Of a stretch of DNA of 64,000 nt, positions 1 to 8,638 are shown piece after piece. Under the pieces are notes generated by a model, which worked only from the letters and a program-made list of their open reading frames with translations, was not told the origin of the DNA and searched no databases. Both the position numbers and the translations under genes were made by a program. Source of the stretch: Symbiodinium kawagutii (Eukaryota; Sar; Dinophyceae; Suessiales; Symbiodiniaceae); NCBI GenBank assembly GCA_009767595.1, contig VSDK01012749.1, positions 1,506-65,505 of the forward strand. The letters are read 5' to 3'. Position 1 is the stretch's first letter. Every line of letters starts with the position of its first letter.

Positions 1-24
1 CAGGAGCAACTGTCATTCGGTGAC

Positions 25-306
25 GTGAAAACGGAGGTGCGTGGGGGAACTCATGCCATGCCGGCCATGAGATCAGATGACCCAGCAGAAAATCCCACAA
101 GGACCGCAGTTCCTTCGTTCGAGCGAGGCCTCGAGGGTCACATGGGCTACACTGCACAGCAGTGGAATGACTACTACGCCCAATGGACTCCGGAGGAGTG
201 GGAGAACTGGACCCGGCAGAGGCAGCTCCGTGATCGTGAATACCGAGAAGGTCAACGCACGGGGTATTGGAGCCGCTGGCAGAGTGACTATGACTGGAGG
301 CGCTAG
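25..306 (+). CDS. Possible 3'-terminal exon, Trp/Tyr/Gln-rich hypothetical protein
   Basis: An open frame of up to 93 codons ends in TAG at 304-306. From about base 139 it is rich in Trp, Tyr, Gln and Arg, with short motifs such as MGYTAQQW and YYAQWTPEEW that look like protein rather than random translation. The first ~35 codons are less convincing and may be intron, so the real exon may start near 130. I do not recognise a family. The 5' part of the gene would lie left of the window. Only composition supports it. Confidence 0.35.
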   Translation: MKTEVRGGTHAMPAMRSDDPAENPTRTAVPSFERGLEGHMGYTAQQWNDYYAQWTPEEWENWTRQRQLRDREYREGQRTGYWSRWQSDYDWRR

Positions 307-1449
307 ATGCAGGACGGAAGTCCTTGCCAGAGGACTTCATTCACTGTACAAAGCGCATGGCGGAAGCCTTTGCCAAGCAGAGGCATTTTCAAAATACCAA
401 CCTTCGAAATAGTCAATCCGAAGTAGCTTGTAGATGCATCGGTGTTCAAAGCCCACTTGTTGCATGAATTTTTCCTTTAAGCACAAACATTGAATTGGCT
501 GTAGGCATTCTGATCGTCTTTCGTGCCTGAATCCTTTGTTGCACTTCAAGTGATTTCTTTCGTGCCTAAGCTGAGCGGAAGCTCTTGCCTTGAGTGAAAC
601 CTCAGGAAGAGATTCATCAATTCAGCCCTTTGGCAAAGTTCACATCTGGTAGTTGGCATGTCTGCTGAGCGGAAGCTCTGGCCTTGATTGAAACATCAGG
701 CAGGGATTTCATTTGCAGTTGCTCAGTAGCTGTGATCGAATTTAACATTGTTTGCGGATGAAGCTCCCTTTAGCGAACGCAAGGAGCCATTGCCACATGG
801 AAATGTGTGCCTATGTAAAGGGCCGATTTCCTCTTTTTGCATTGGCATCCGCACATGAGCATTGGTTGAGCGAAAAGTTTTCGGTGGCCGTGAGCATACG
901 ACTTGGCATTCACTCGTGCATTCCTTGTCAACTGCGCATGTGAGCTGCATTGAAATTTTGCCGTGACTAAGGTTAGATGTGCTGCTGTTAGGCACGGGGT
1001 CCGGGGCAGGCTGGGTTCCTGATTCCTGTTACGCCAGTTTTCATAATGTAGCACTGTATAGTTTGCAGCTTCACCCCATGTATAGTTGCGCCGCACGGGG
1101 GGTGTTGTTGCTACATTTAACTTTTAACCTTAGTATATTTTCCACACTTAGCTCACCATGCACATTTTGGCTCAAGAACAAAAAGGGTGCGCTTTGCATA
1201 TAACCTTGTAATTGTGGTCCCAAAGTGGCTAAACCCACATATCTACACAAACTATGTCCATGCAACAATGTATATATATATATATATATTTATTTGGATA
1301 TATATATATATACCTCTGAGGCATTTCTCTTCTGATTTACTTGCTCTTCTCTCTGGTCCTCTTATATACGCCCTGGTTGTTGTTAAAACCAAGAAACAAT
1401 ATGACCTTGCAACAATGTATTTATTTATATACATATATATGCGCTGTTC
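307..1449. other. Non-coding stretch with a diverged ~50-bp repeat and a (TA)n tract
   Basis: No convincing exon seen. Two related ~50-bp stretches, about 566-616 and 659-710, share CTGAGCGGAAGCTCT and GAAAC.TCAGG. A weaker relative may lie at 310-400. A spliced-leader-like site is listed separately. AT-rich (TA)n runs lie at about 1268-1315 and 1425-1440. Confidence 0.5.
1163..1176 (+). other. Relict dinoflagellate spliced-leader 3' segment
   Basis: The 14 bases CATTTTGGCTCAAG are identical to the 3' end of the 22-nt DinoSL leader as I know it (ends CCATTTTGGCTCAAG). Genomic DinoSL remnants arise when trans-spliced mRNAs are reverse-transcribed and reinserted. The leader's preceding bases are not kept (TGCA instead of TAGC). 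I see no recognisable coding region in the next 300 bases, so the retroposed mRNA may be decayed, or the match may be chance. Confidence 0.45.
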
Positions 1450-1861
1450 TTCTTAAACCCCACCCCATCCCCACCCACCCCAAAACCCTAAAAGGTGATT
1501 CCATGCAATGAAAGGTTCCAGGTATGATCCCAGGCATCATCTTATCCCCACCCCACCCCACCCCCAACCCTTAAACCCCACCCCATCCCCACCCACCCCA
1601 TTCCAGGTATGATCCCAGCCATCATCTTATCCCCACCCCACCCCCACCCCAACCCTTAAACCCCACCCCGTCCCCACCCACCCCAAAACCCTAAAAGGTG
1701 ATTCCATGCAATGAAAGGTTCGAGGTTTGATCCCAGCCATCATCTTATCCCCACCCCACCCCAACCCCAACCCTTAATCCCCACCCCCTCCCCACCCACC
1801 CCAAGACCCTAAAAGGTGATTCCATGCAATGAAAGGTTCCAGGCATGATCCCAGCCATCAT
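1450..1861. repeat. C-rich minisatellite, four ~118-bp units
   Basis: Four tandem units start near 1456, 1573, 1658 and 1776. Each has a CCCCACCCC-type run, then (except unit 2, which lacks ~33 bp) AAACCCTAAAAGG, CCATGCAATGAAAGG and ATCCCAGCCATCATC. The minus strand carries repeated GGGGTGGGG runs, so it could form G-quadruplexes. One CCCTAAA per unit resembles the TTTAGGG telomere repeat, but it is not in tandem. Confidence 0.85.
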
Positions 1862-1863
1862 CT

Positions 1864-1960
1864 GTTGAGCTGAGTGCGCAGATGACCCAATTTGTGAGTG
1901 CGCAGATGACCCAAAGTCGATAAGTGCGCAGCTGACCCAAATGTTGAGTGCGCAACTGAC
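1864..1960. repeat. Short tandem repeat, four ~25-bp units
   Basis: GAGTGCGCAGATGACCCAA and variants occur four times, spaced 24-26 bp, directly after the C-rich minisatellite. Spacers differ, so the array is old. Confidence 0.75.
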
Positions 1961-2502
1961 TGCCTGGCCCCCCAGTGCCCCCAGCTGCGCTTGGAATGTC
2001 CCCAGGTCTCCGTGCCACGCCACGCAGCCGGCCTGCCACCAGAAGAAGCGCGCACAGCGCGCAAAGTGCAAGCAGCAAGGGCTACCAGGCGCTGAAAAGA
2101 AGCTGCAAGAGCTACCAAACTGAACTGAAGGGGCTCTTGAACAGTTTAGTTTAGTTGAATTTCAGGCAAAAATTGAAATTCAACAAACATTCAAAGCACC
2201 TTCCCTAGTTGGACAAGAAACACTCAAGGTATCTCAAGACATTTGCCAATTTTTGCTACATTTTGTGCGGCTTACATTGCTTTGTGATGCTTTGTGTATG
2301 TCTTGGCAATGTATACTACAGACGTAATATGCGTATCAAATACGCACATTACATGCAATACACATGTACCATTATAATATGTATATGTAAACAACTATAT
2401 ATATATATATCTCTGTGTGTGTATGTTTATATTTATGGAAAGATACACACATGTGTGTTTATTTGTTTGAATCCTTTGTTTAACATTTTCAAAGTTCTTG
2501 AG
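1961..2502. other. Non-coding, AT-rich
   Basis: No convincing exon. An (AT)n run lies near 2397-2412. The right part could be 5' UTR or intron of the gene that follows. Confidence 0.4.
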
Positions 2503-3562
2503 CTCCAAAGGCTGCCGCCTTTGCAGCCGCAGCCTTGGTAGCTCCTCGACGACGAGCGTCCACCTCGGTGCGGGCAGTGGAGCCGGAGGTGGTGGACACG
2601 GATGGTGCCTCGGTGAAGTGGTCGTCCATGCCATTCGCATGAGCCACACGCTGTGCCCTTAGGTGATGTCAACATGGATCAATTCAGCCTCTCAACTGCA
2701 GAGCTATGGGCCATGGGGCTGGACATTGGAAGGAAATTCTGAGACATACTGAGACATTGTCCGAGGTGATTTTACTCCCTACGGTGGCTATGCTGAGCAA
2801 CCGGCCAGAATTTTTGAAGGAACGGACGAAATCGACGTTTCGAAGAAAGAAGCGCGACCTGCGGGCTCCAGCGAGGAGGGCACATACTTTTGGAAAATGA
2901 CCCAAGACAAAAGATTCATTGAAGCCACTCGACCTCAACCCTATCCATGTCATGTGTCGCAACATGTCAAAACGTTTAGTTGAAGCGAAGCATCAGCAGC
3001 GTTGCCTAGGTGATCGTTCCAGTGGATGACTCCGTGGAGGCAAAGGATGTGATCTACCGAGTTGGCGAAGAACCCGAAGATCCGAATCGCGGACCCACTT
3101 TGGAGCTGGGCTTTCGGTTCAAAGGACGCTGCGCTGCCACGCCGTGTCATGCCTTGTCATCTCCAATCGTTGTGCGTGCCGTGCCATGGGGTGCCATGTT
3201 GTCACAGGAGAAGATGGCAAAATGAAGGAGAACCTCATCATTGATGGGCAGATTCTCAATGCAGTGCGCAGGTTCCAACTTTGTTACAGTGTTGCGCGCA
3301 TCAGATCCAGTCAGTGACATTTTTTCATCACAGATGGGCAGTGATACATCTTGTCAGGGAAGAGTCCTTCTGGATTTTGGATGAGATGGTCGGGGTCAAG
3401 GCATGCACAGGAAAAAGAGTGGAAAGACGCAGGGAGAAGTGGATGCTTCATAGAAATTCACTGGTGGATGGTGCAAATTGGTGCAATTGATCAGGTAATT
3501 ATCCTCACCCTATCGCGGCCACGAATGAGAAGGCACCACATCAACCATCAGGAAGCTCCTAA
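2503..3562 (+). CDS. Six-exon gene, candidate plastid-targeted protein of unknown function
   Basis: Six frames join in phase: about 2503-2640, 2766-2953, 3010-3124, 3208-3271, 3358-3416 and 3495-3562 (TAA). The first encodes an Ala-rich stretch followed by APRRRAST, like a plastid transit peptide. The middle exons give acidic, well-mixed sequence with motifs such as FTPYGGYAEQ, GTYFWKM, VIVPVDD, LELGFRFKG and ENLIIDGQ. The end is HQPSGSS. Acceptors are AG, often AG|G; donors include GT (2954, 3272) and GA (2641, 3125, 3417). The true start lies upstream of 2503 or in an exon I did not find. The last joins (3416 to 3495) are least certain. Phase continuity over five introns is good evidence of coding. 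I do not recognise the family. Confidence 0.5.
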
Positions 3563-3668
3563 GCCAGTGACTCTGCTTTTAGTGACTCAGGCAACGGCAC
3601 GATCCTATTCTTCGGAGGAAAACTGAGGAGGAGGGCTGTGCGTAAGCACTGGCTGCGCATGACTTCAT

Positions 3669-3743
3669 GGCATTCCAATGGCATTCCAATGGCATTCCAA
3701 TGGCATTCCAACGGCATTCCAGTGGCATTCCAGTGGCATTCAT
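3669..3743. repeat. 12-bp tandem repeat, about six copies
   Basis: GGCATTCCAATG repeats head to tail; later copies drift to CCAACG and CCAGTG. It lies about 100 bp beyond the stop codon of the six-exon gene. Confidence 0.9.
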
Positions 3744-4142
3744 AGCCTATGCCGAGTGTCCAGTGTCGACTTAGGAGAGAATAGAACCGCAGACCTGGGA
3801 TGCTTTGCTGGTAACTTTGGCGGCATGTCGTAACACTGACAGGCTGTGAAACGCAGGGCTACAATAACCTTGCACATGCAAATGTAAACATAATCATGCA
3901 GTACATGCACTACAATTTATATATATATATATATACACATTTTTTGCATGTAGACAGATATAATATCTCTCTCTCTCTCTCTATTTGTGAGGGTGCGGCC
4001 ATGTTTTTTCTTTCCTCCCCTGTCCTGCTCTCACTCAGGCCCTGGTCATCATGGAAACTCCATCTTATGTTGCCTTGAACAATGGTGAAATTGTTTTTTC
4101 CATGTGTGTGCTCGTGTATGTCTTCCTTTTTTTCGTTGTGTC

Positions 4143-4146
<4 letters not shown>
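3744..4146. other. Non-coding with (AT)n and (CT)n microsatellites
   Basis: (AT)n near 3917-3936 and (CT)n near 3966-3983. No exon supported. Confidence 0.5.
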
Positions 4147-4178
<32 letters not shown>

Positions 4179-4294
4179 TGTACGTGTACGTGTACGTGTA
4201 CGTGTACGTGTACGTGTACGTGTACGTGTACGTGTACGTGTACGTGTACGTGTACGTGTACGTGTACGTGTACGTGTACGTGTGTGTACGTGTG
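4147..4294. repeat. (TG)n followed by (TACGTG)n microsatellite
   Basis: (TG)14 at 4147-4174, a short GG interruption, then about 17 copies of TACGTG from 4181. Apart from the interruption every step alternates pyrimidine and purine, the pattern that favours left-handed Z-DNA. Long frames on both strands here are translations of the repeat, not genes. Confidence 0.95.
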
Positions 4295-5330
4295 CCTATG
4301 TCTAGTCTTACACCTGCCTATGCAGCACACAGTCATCATTTGTTATCTGGACAATCTTTGTAAAATTTCATGAATGCTATCCTGAACTGCCCTCTTTGGC
4401 TTGATGTATCGTCCAAGTCTCCAAGCGTCTTGTGTATTTGAACCCTCCCTGCGGAAGGTTCACGCAGAGTTCGCGAAAGGTTTGCAAGAGGGCTTCCTGG
4501 GCGTCTTGCACTAGACCAGCCAGGTGTATCCAATGTAATTCCAATGTATCTATGTCTCTGATTTAACGAATGTAATTTACAAGTCTCTGAGCAGGTTGAA
4601 GTGCAAGGCATTTTGGACGACCTCCGTACACGACCGTTGGACATGGCGTTGCATCGCTGCGTTGCATTGCGTTCCAATGCGTTGCAAGGGTTACTTTGCG
4701 CTAACGCCGCGCTACATTGTGTTACAATACGCATGTATAAATGATATAGATTTTCCATAATTACGTGCATGCAGATATACATGTACATATAAAACTACAT
4801 AGATGCACAATTCATAAACAGATATATATATATATATACATATAGATACATAGATAGGTACCTACAAACGTAGGTACGCACGTACGGACATACATTCGGA
4901 CAATACATCCATACAGTAAATACCGTACATGTTCACACGTGCAATGTGCAAATGTATGAAGAAGGCTTTACATTGCAGCCATGTGCACACGCACATAGAG
5001 ACACATGCCCATACTCGAGCGACTTTTGCACATGCACGCTTGCCCGCACACTCAGCGAGCCGCTCGCACGCCCGCAAGCCCACACACATGAACGCGCGCA
5101 GGATGCACTCACGCAAACACGCAAACATGCAAACACGCAAACATGCAAACATGCAAACACGCACATGCACGTGTGTGTGTGTGTGTGTAATGCATTCATT
5201 TCAGCATATACTTATTTCACATTGTCATGCCCATACCCAGGCATACAAAGATGTGCATTGTCATCATGTGCATAATTGTACATTCCCTGACACAGCGGCC
5301 GATTTTTCAGAATGTTGTTGCCCTCCCCAG
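4295..5330. other. Non-coding with scattered simple repeats
   Basis: An (AT)n run lies near 4822-4840. A CAYGCAAA-type array is listed separately. Frames here are mostly low-complexity His/Thr or Cys/Val translations. No exon supported before 5331. Confidence 0.5.
5111..5166. repeat. 8-bp tandem repeat RYGCAAAC
   Basis: About seven copies of ACGCAAAC/ATGCAAAC, followed by a (GT)n run at about 5170-5187. Confidence 0.9.
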
Positions 5331-5402
5331 GTGGAGGATAGAGCGAAGCCAAAGGTCACTCACAAAATTTTTATGGACATTGAACTTGAAGGAATCCCGG
5401 CT
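5331..5402 (+). CDS. Exon encoding the N-terminal strand of a cyclophilin-type prolyl isomerase
   Basis: After a clear acceptor (CCCTCCCCAG, ending at 5330) the frame reads VEDRAKPKVTHKIFMDIELE. This matches the first beta-strand of cyclophilins, where KV..KVFFDIEI.G.PAGRI is typical, and continues GIPA. The next residues (AKSQGKCF) leave the family, so the exon probably ends near 5402 with a GC donor. The remaining cyclophilin core is not found in the next kilobases. Cyclophilin-like exons with the core and C-terminus occur at 15001-16447, so this may be a far 5' exon of that gene or a stranded remnant. Confidence 0.45.
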
Positions 5403-5783
5403 GCAAAGTCACAAGGCAAATGCTTCACCAAAGCTGAAAGCAGCACAATTCTTTCTCAGGCAAAGCCGCGGGCAGGATGGAATTTGGGTTCCTTAGCTGC
5501 AAGCATTTGCAAGCTGATACGTTTCATTTGCTTGATGGATTTGGTGTAAGTCCTCAGTACTGACTCAGAAGTTGGCGAACTTGGGTATCCGTGAAATCAA
5601 ACTTCTTGGAACATCCTTCAACAATTTCACTCGCAATTCCTCTAGAGCTTTCAGAGAGGGAGAAGCTTCTGCTGCATGCAAAGCATTTGATTGAAGTCAG
5701 TGGGAACGTGCTGCTGCCCTTTTGGCTAGAGACGTTTCAAGAAAGTTTGAACGCGAGGGTATCACATCTCTTTGTCAAAAGCG
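5403..5783. other. Upstream region of the secreted-repeat gene; possible exon remnants
   Basis: Several frames stay open here without a stop. A short piece near 5690-5780 translates to QWERAAALLARDV, which looks protein-like but is out of frame with the next gene. No promoter motif is recognised. Confidence 0.3.
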
Positions 5784-6740
5784 ATGGTTCGAAACTTCAT
5801 TGGTTGGGCAGTTCTTGCAGTGGCAACTGCCACGGCAGATGTTATGCCAGAGGATGACGAATGTGCATCCGGAGAGTGTACCTTGCATGCCCTTCAGAGC
5901 AAGGCTACAATGACAAGTGCCTGCCACGATGCTCAGCCTGGGGATGCTTGCTACAAGGACATCATGTGGGCCAAGCACACCGGCATCAAATTGCACCCTC
6001 ACTGGTATCCCGGATTGAGCTCTGCCTCCAGTGATGAAGAGTTTCAACAGATTGTTCACTCGCACAATCCTGGGAAATGTGCTGCTCCCTGCCCCAAACG
6101 CCAGAACAAGAACTGCCATACAGCTCTGCCAGAAGAGTCTTGTTACAAGGACATCATGTGGGCCAAGAACCACGGCATCCGTGAGCATCCCCATTGGTAT
6201 CACGGCCTTTCCCCCTCATCAACAAATGAAGAGTTCCAGGCCGATATCCATTCCAAGCGCCCAGACAAGTGCCCAATGCCATGTGCGACTGCGACAGAAG
6301 CTCCAGTCGCAGAACCAGCACCGGTGGTCCCCGAGACCCCTGTGATCCCACAGGAGGTTGAGCCTGAGGAGCCAGTCGTGCCTGAACCTCAGCCTCAGCC
6401 AGCTCCCGAGACAACCGCGGCCCCACATCACCAGCATCATGAAGAGCATCATCAGCATCACGAAGAGCATCACGAAGAGCAGCACGAGGAGAACAACTAT
6501 CAGAACTCGCCCTGCAACCAGCTCACGGTCCAGAGGGAAAGGGAGGAATGCTTTCAGGCAGAGATTCGTCAAGAACAGCTGGAGCGAGAGCAACGTGAAC
6601 GGGAGGAGAATGAGGCGGAGCAGCACCGTCAAGAAAATATGCCTTTGGATGAGAGGCAGCAAGAAATCATCGATGAAATCGGAGGACCACCGACAGTGGA
6701 TGGCCTTCCAGACTTTTCTGATGATGATCCCGATGCATAG
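5784..6740 (+). CDS. Secreted protein with two Cys-rich HPHWY repeats and charged tail
   Basis: Intronless, 318 aa from the ATG at 5784. Residues 1-18 form a signal peptide, followed by DVMPEDDECASGECTLHALQ, a short acidic propeptide ending in the C.L.ALQ motif seen in many dinoflagellate secreted proteins. Two homologous repeats follow (about 47-104 and 111-167), each with C....PG/E..CYKDIMWAK..GI..HPHWY.GL and a closing C...C pair. Then come a Pro/Glu/Val linker (170-210), a His/Glu-rich stretch (215-236) and a Glu/Arg/Gln helix (248-300). Family function is unknown; paired cysteines suggest an extracellular or vesicular disulfide fold, and the His cluster could bind metal. An upstream TTG in frame is not a likely start. 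A small in-frame extension is the only ambiguity. Confidence 0.85.
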   Translation: MVRNFIGWAVLAVATATADVMPEDDECASGECTLHALQSKATMTSACHDAQPGDACYKDIMWAKHTGIKLHPHWYPGLSSASSDEEFQQIVHSHNPGKCAAPCPKRQNKNCHTALPEESCYKDIMWAKNHGIREHPHWYHGLSPSSTNEEFQADIHSKRPDKCPMPCATATEAPVAEPAPVVPETPVIPQEVEPEEPVVPEPQPQPAPETTAAPHHQHHEEHHQHHEEHHEEQHEENNYQNSPCNQLTVQREREECFQAEIRQEQLEREQREREENEAEQHRQENMPLDERQQEIIDEIGGPPTVDGLPDFSDDDPDA

Positions 6741-6983
6741 ATGAAGACAGCTGTTCTTGATGATGAGCCACGCTGCTGCTGGCGGCGTGACCCCAGCTGA
6801 AGTTTTCTACAACCACTTTTGAGTCCGTGGGATTGCTTGCCAGCACATGTCCTTAGTACGCTCTGTAGGATGTTTCTGGCGACCGCTCACAGAATGCCAA
6901 AAGGATGAACTTATGTGAACTTATGGGATTTGATCACATTTGATCACACTGTTGCTGATCTTGCTGCATGGGTGTTTTGCTGC

Positions 6984-7115
6984 ATGGGTGTTCGCATCGC
7001 TAAAGAAGATCCCATCACCTTGAAAGCACAGGCTTTTTGGAGAATTGCTGCCCAAGACTATCGAAAACTTCCGCGGTTTGTGCAACGGCACCTCGCTTCA
7101 GCAACTGCTGAGTAG
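6984..7115 (+). CDS. Possible terminal exon, hypothetical protein
   Basis: From ATG 6984 the frame reads MGVRIAKEDPITL, then a basic amphipathic stretch (FWRIAAQDYRKLPRF) and ends with TAG at 7113-7115. Composition is protein-like. The 15 bases TGCTGCATGGGTGTT are nearly duplicated just upstream (6963-6977, 6978-6992). Whether this is a small gene or the last exon of a longer one cannot be told. No family recognised. Confidence 0.35.
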   Translation: MGVRIAKEDPITLKAQAFWRIAAQDYRKLPRFVQRHLASATAE

Positions 7116-7198
7116 GGGGGGCCTCAGACCATCTCAGACAGTTCAAACCTGGATCTAAGGAGAATACACTGATGATGAAGGATGGGACTTGGCGGTTA

Positions 7199-7558
7199 TC
7201 AACTCATGTCGCCAGGTAACCTGATGATTTGGCACATTTCGGTAGATCTCGATGCATTTTGGATGGTCAAGACTTTTGGCAGGCAACCTAAAGAAAGCGG
7301 CTTTCTGTTACAAGTTGCTTGGCAAACAAACTTGTAGTGCGAATTCACATTTGCCACTCCCTGGGCAATTTCCATGGCATGCGCTGGCGACTTGAAAGCG
7401 GTCCGTTCACAGTAATAGTCAGAAGTGCAGTCGGCGCAGTCAATCTGAACTGCTGGCATCAGGGGGTCAAACTTCTCCCAGATCATGGGCCAGCACATCA
7501 TTTCCGCAGGACCTACTATATAGCTGCAGCTACTAAGATTTCTTTGCAGCTTTACCAT
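7199..7558 (-). CDS. Possible Cys-rich ORF on the minus strand
   Basis: A 119-codon frame with MPAVQIDCADCTSDYYC and FKSPAHAMEIAQGV reads like protein, and its ten cysteines could suit a secreted or metal-binding domain. However, a 115-codon frame overlaps it on the + strand, and all other supported genes are +. No signal peptide or family is seen. Confidence 0.22.
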   Translation of the reverse strand: MVKLQRNLSSCSYIVGPAEMMCWPMIWEKFDPLMPAVQIDCADCTSDYYCERTAFKSPAHAMEIAQGVANVNSHYKFVCQATCNRKPLSLGCLPKVLTIQNASRSTEMCQIIRLPGDMS

Positions 7559-7874
7559 GCTCTACCCAATTACGAATTTATTTTTGCAATATCTTTCAGC
7601 CTCCACCTGTCTCAACATTCGCGCTCTCATCTGCAGGAAACGCAGGCAAAGATTTGGAGCTGCTAGAGTGGCCCGGCTGCAAGGAAACCAGCACGATTGA
7701 GCCATGACTCCATGACACGTTTTGCCACCGCGCTGGCGCTGAAAGATGGCTTTAGCCCTAGGACTGACTCCATACGATTAGTCCAATTGGATCCAATTGG
7801 TTCTTGGATCTATTGATGAAGATGCCAGCTTCGTGTGGCAATCATGACTGGTCCACCGTGGGCATTCGATCAGG

Positions 7875-8076
7875 TTTTCCCCGGAGGAGCTGGAAGAGTT
7901 CTATGAGTTCTTCAGGGTGTGAGTCCCAACTTCTCAAAGGGCTTGAAGATTCAACTTGTGAAGGAGACTTCTCATGTTGAAGTTCTTCCTAAGGACTTTG
8001 AGGCCCAGCCTCGTGCAGTTGGCAAGGCGAAGGGGGGGACACAACGTGCGACACAGCACGACATTGGAATGACACA
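7875..8076 (+). CDS. Possible exon(s) just upstream of the retrotransposon
   Basis: After CGATCAG the frame reads FSPEELEEFYEFFR to about 7917 and then GT, a neat short exon. A second stretch (about 7955-8040) reads VKETSHVEVLPKDFEAQPRA. The frames differ, so an intron would separate them. They may belong to the gene the element landed in. Evidence is composition and splice-like edges only. Confidence 0.25.
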
Positions 8077-8159
8077 GCATGGGTGTTCTCTGAACGTATT
8101 TGTAAAGCAGAAGGTAGATGTAACCTGAGGCCGACTTCGTTGTTCCTGCTCAAGTGTGT
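8077..8159 (+). repeat. Split direct repeat A1 (left end)
   Basis: 83 bp identical to 14137-14219. It begins GCATGGGTGTTCTC. The first seven bases, GCATGGG, are also the last seven of B1 and B2. ORF1 starts 17 bases after its end, so the repeat probably also holds the promoter or 5' leader. Confidence 0.95.
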
Positions 8160-8176
8160 AAGGGGATCCTCGTGCC

Positions 8177-8638
8177 ATGGGCCTTGCTTTCTGGGCCTAT
8201 TTTTTGGCTGGTGCTCTGACCGGGCAAGTGGTGCTGGTGGTGCCTTTCGCTGGGTGGCTCCAGTGGGGGGCACGTGTGACTCCTGGCATTGAGTCTGCGG
8301 TTGCAAGAGCGGTCTCGGAAACCCTTCGTGTTTGCTTGGACCTGGATAGCTCAACTACTTCCACAACAACATCGGTTTTTGATTTGGGGCCACTTTTTCA
8401 ACCTTGGTGGGTCTGGATCTTCTTGGCTGGTGCTGTGGGGCTATTTTTTGGGCTGTGCTGCATTGGTATCCCTGGTATTATCTGGTGGTATCGTCAACGC
8501 TCCGAGCGTGAAATACAGGGGTCCGAGACGTCCCCACGATCTCCTCCTTTGGCCATCCAGGATTTAGCTAGGAACCAACTGGCTGAAGTCCGCCTCAGAA
8601 GACATGCTATCCAATCGGGTGGCGCTACTGGAGTATGA
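8177..8638 (+). CDS. Retrotransposon ORF1: small two-helix membrane protein
   Basis: 153 aa. The start GCCATGG is a good initiation context and lies 17 bases after A1. Two strongly hydrophobic segments (about residues 3-27 and 77-104) flank a Ser/Thr-rich loop (57-67), followed by a charged, probably cytosolic tail from about residue 106. No family is recognised. Its position before the Gag-like ORF and its 35-base overlap with it (8604-8638) argue that it belongs to the element. A membrane protein is not standard in DIRS-order elements; it might anchor particles or modify a membrane, by loose analogy to envelope-like ORFs of other retroelements, but that is speculation. Confidence 0.65.
   Translation: MGLAFWAYFLAGALTGQVVLVVPFAGWLQWGARVTPGIESAVARAVSETLRVCLDLDSSTTSTTTSVFDLGPLFQPWWVWIFLAGAVGLFFGLCCIGIPGIIWWYRQRSEREIQGSETSPRSPPLAIQDLARNQLAEVRLRRHAIQSGGATGV

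Noticed and set aside
1484..1500. AAACCCTAAAA as a telomere remnant
   Set aside because: One CCCTAAA per minisatellite unit, never in tandem.
4049..4373. Overlapping frames of 84-96 codons on both strands
   Set aside because: They translate the (TG)n/(TACGTG)n microsatellite into Val/Tyr, Cys/Thr or His/Val strings.
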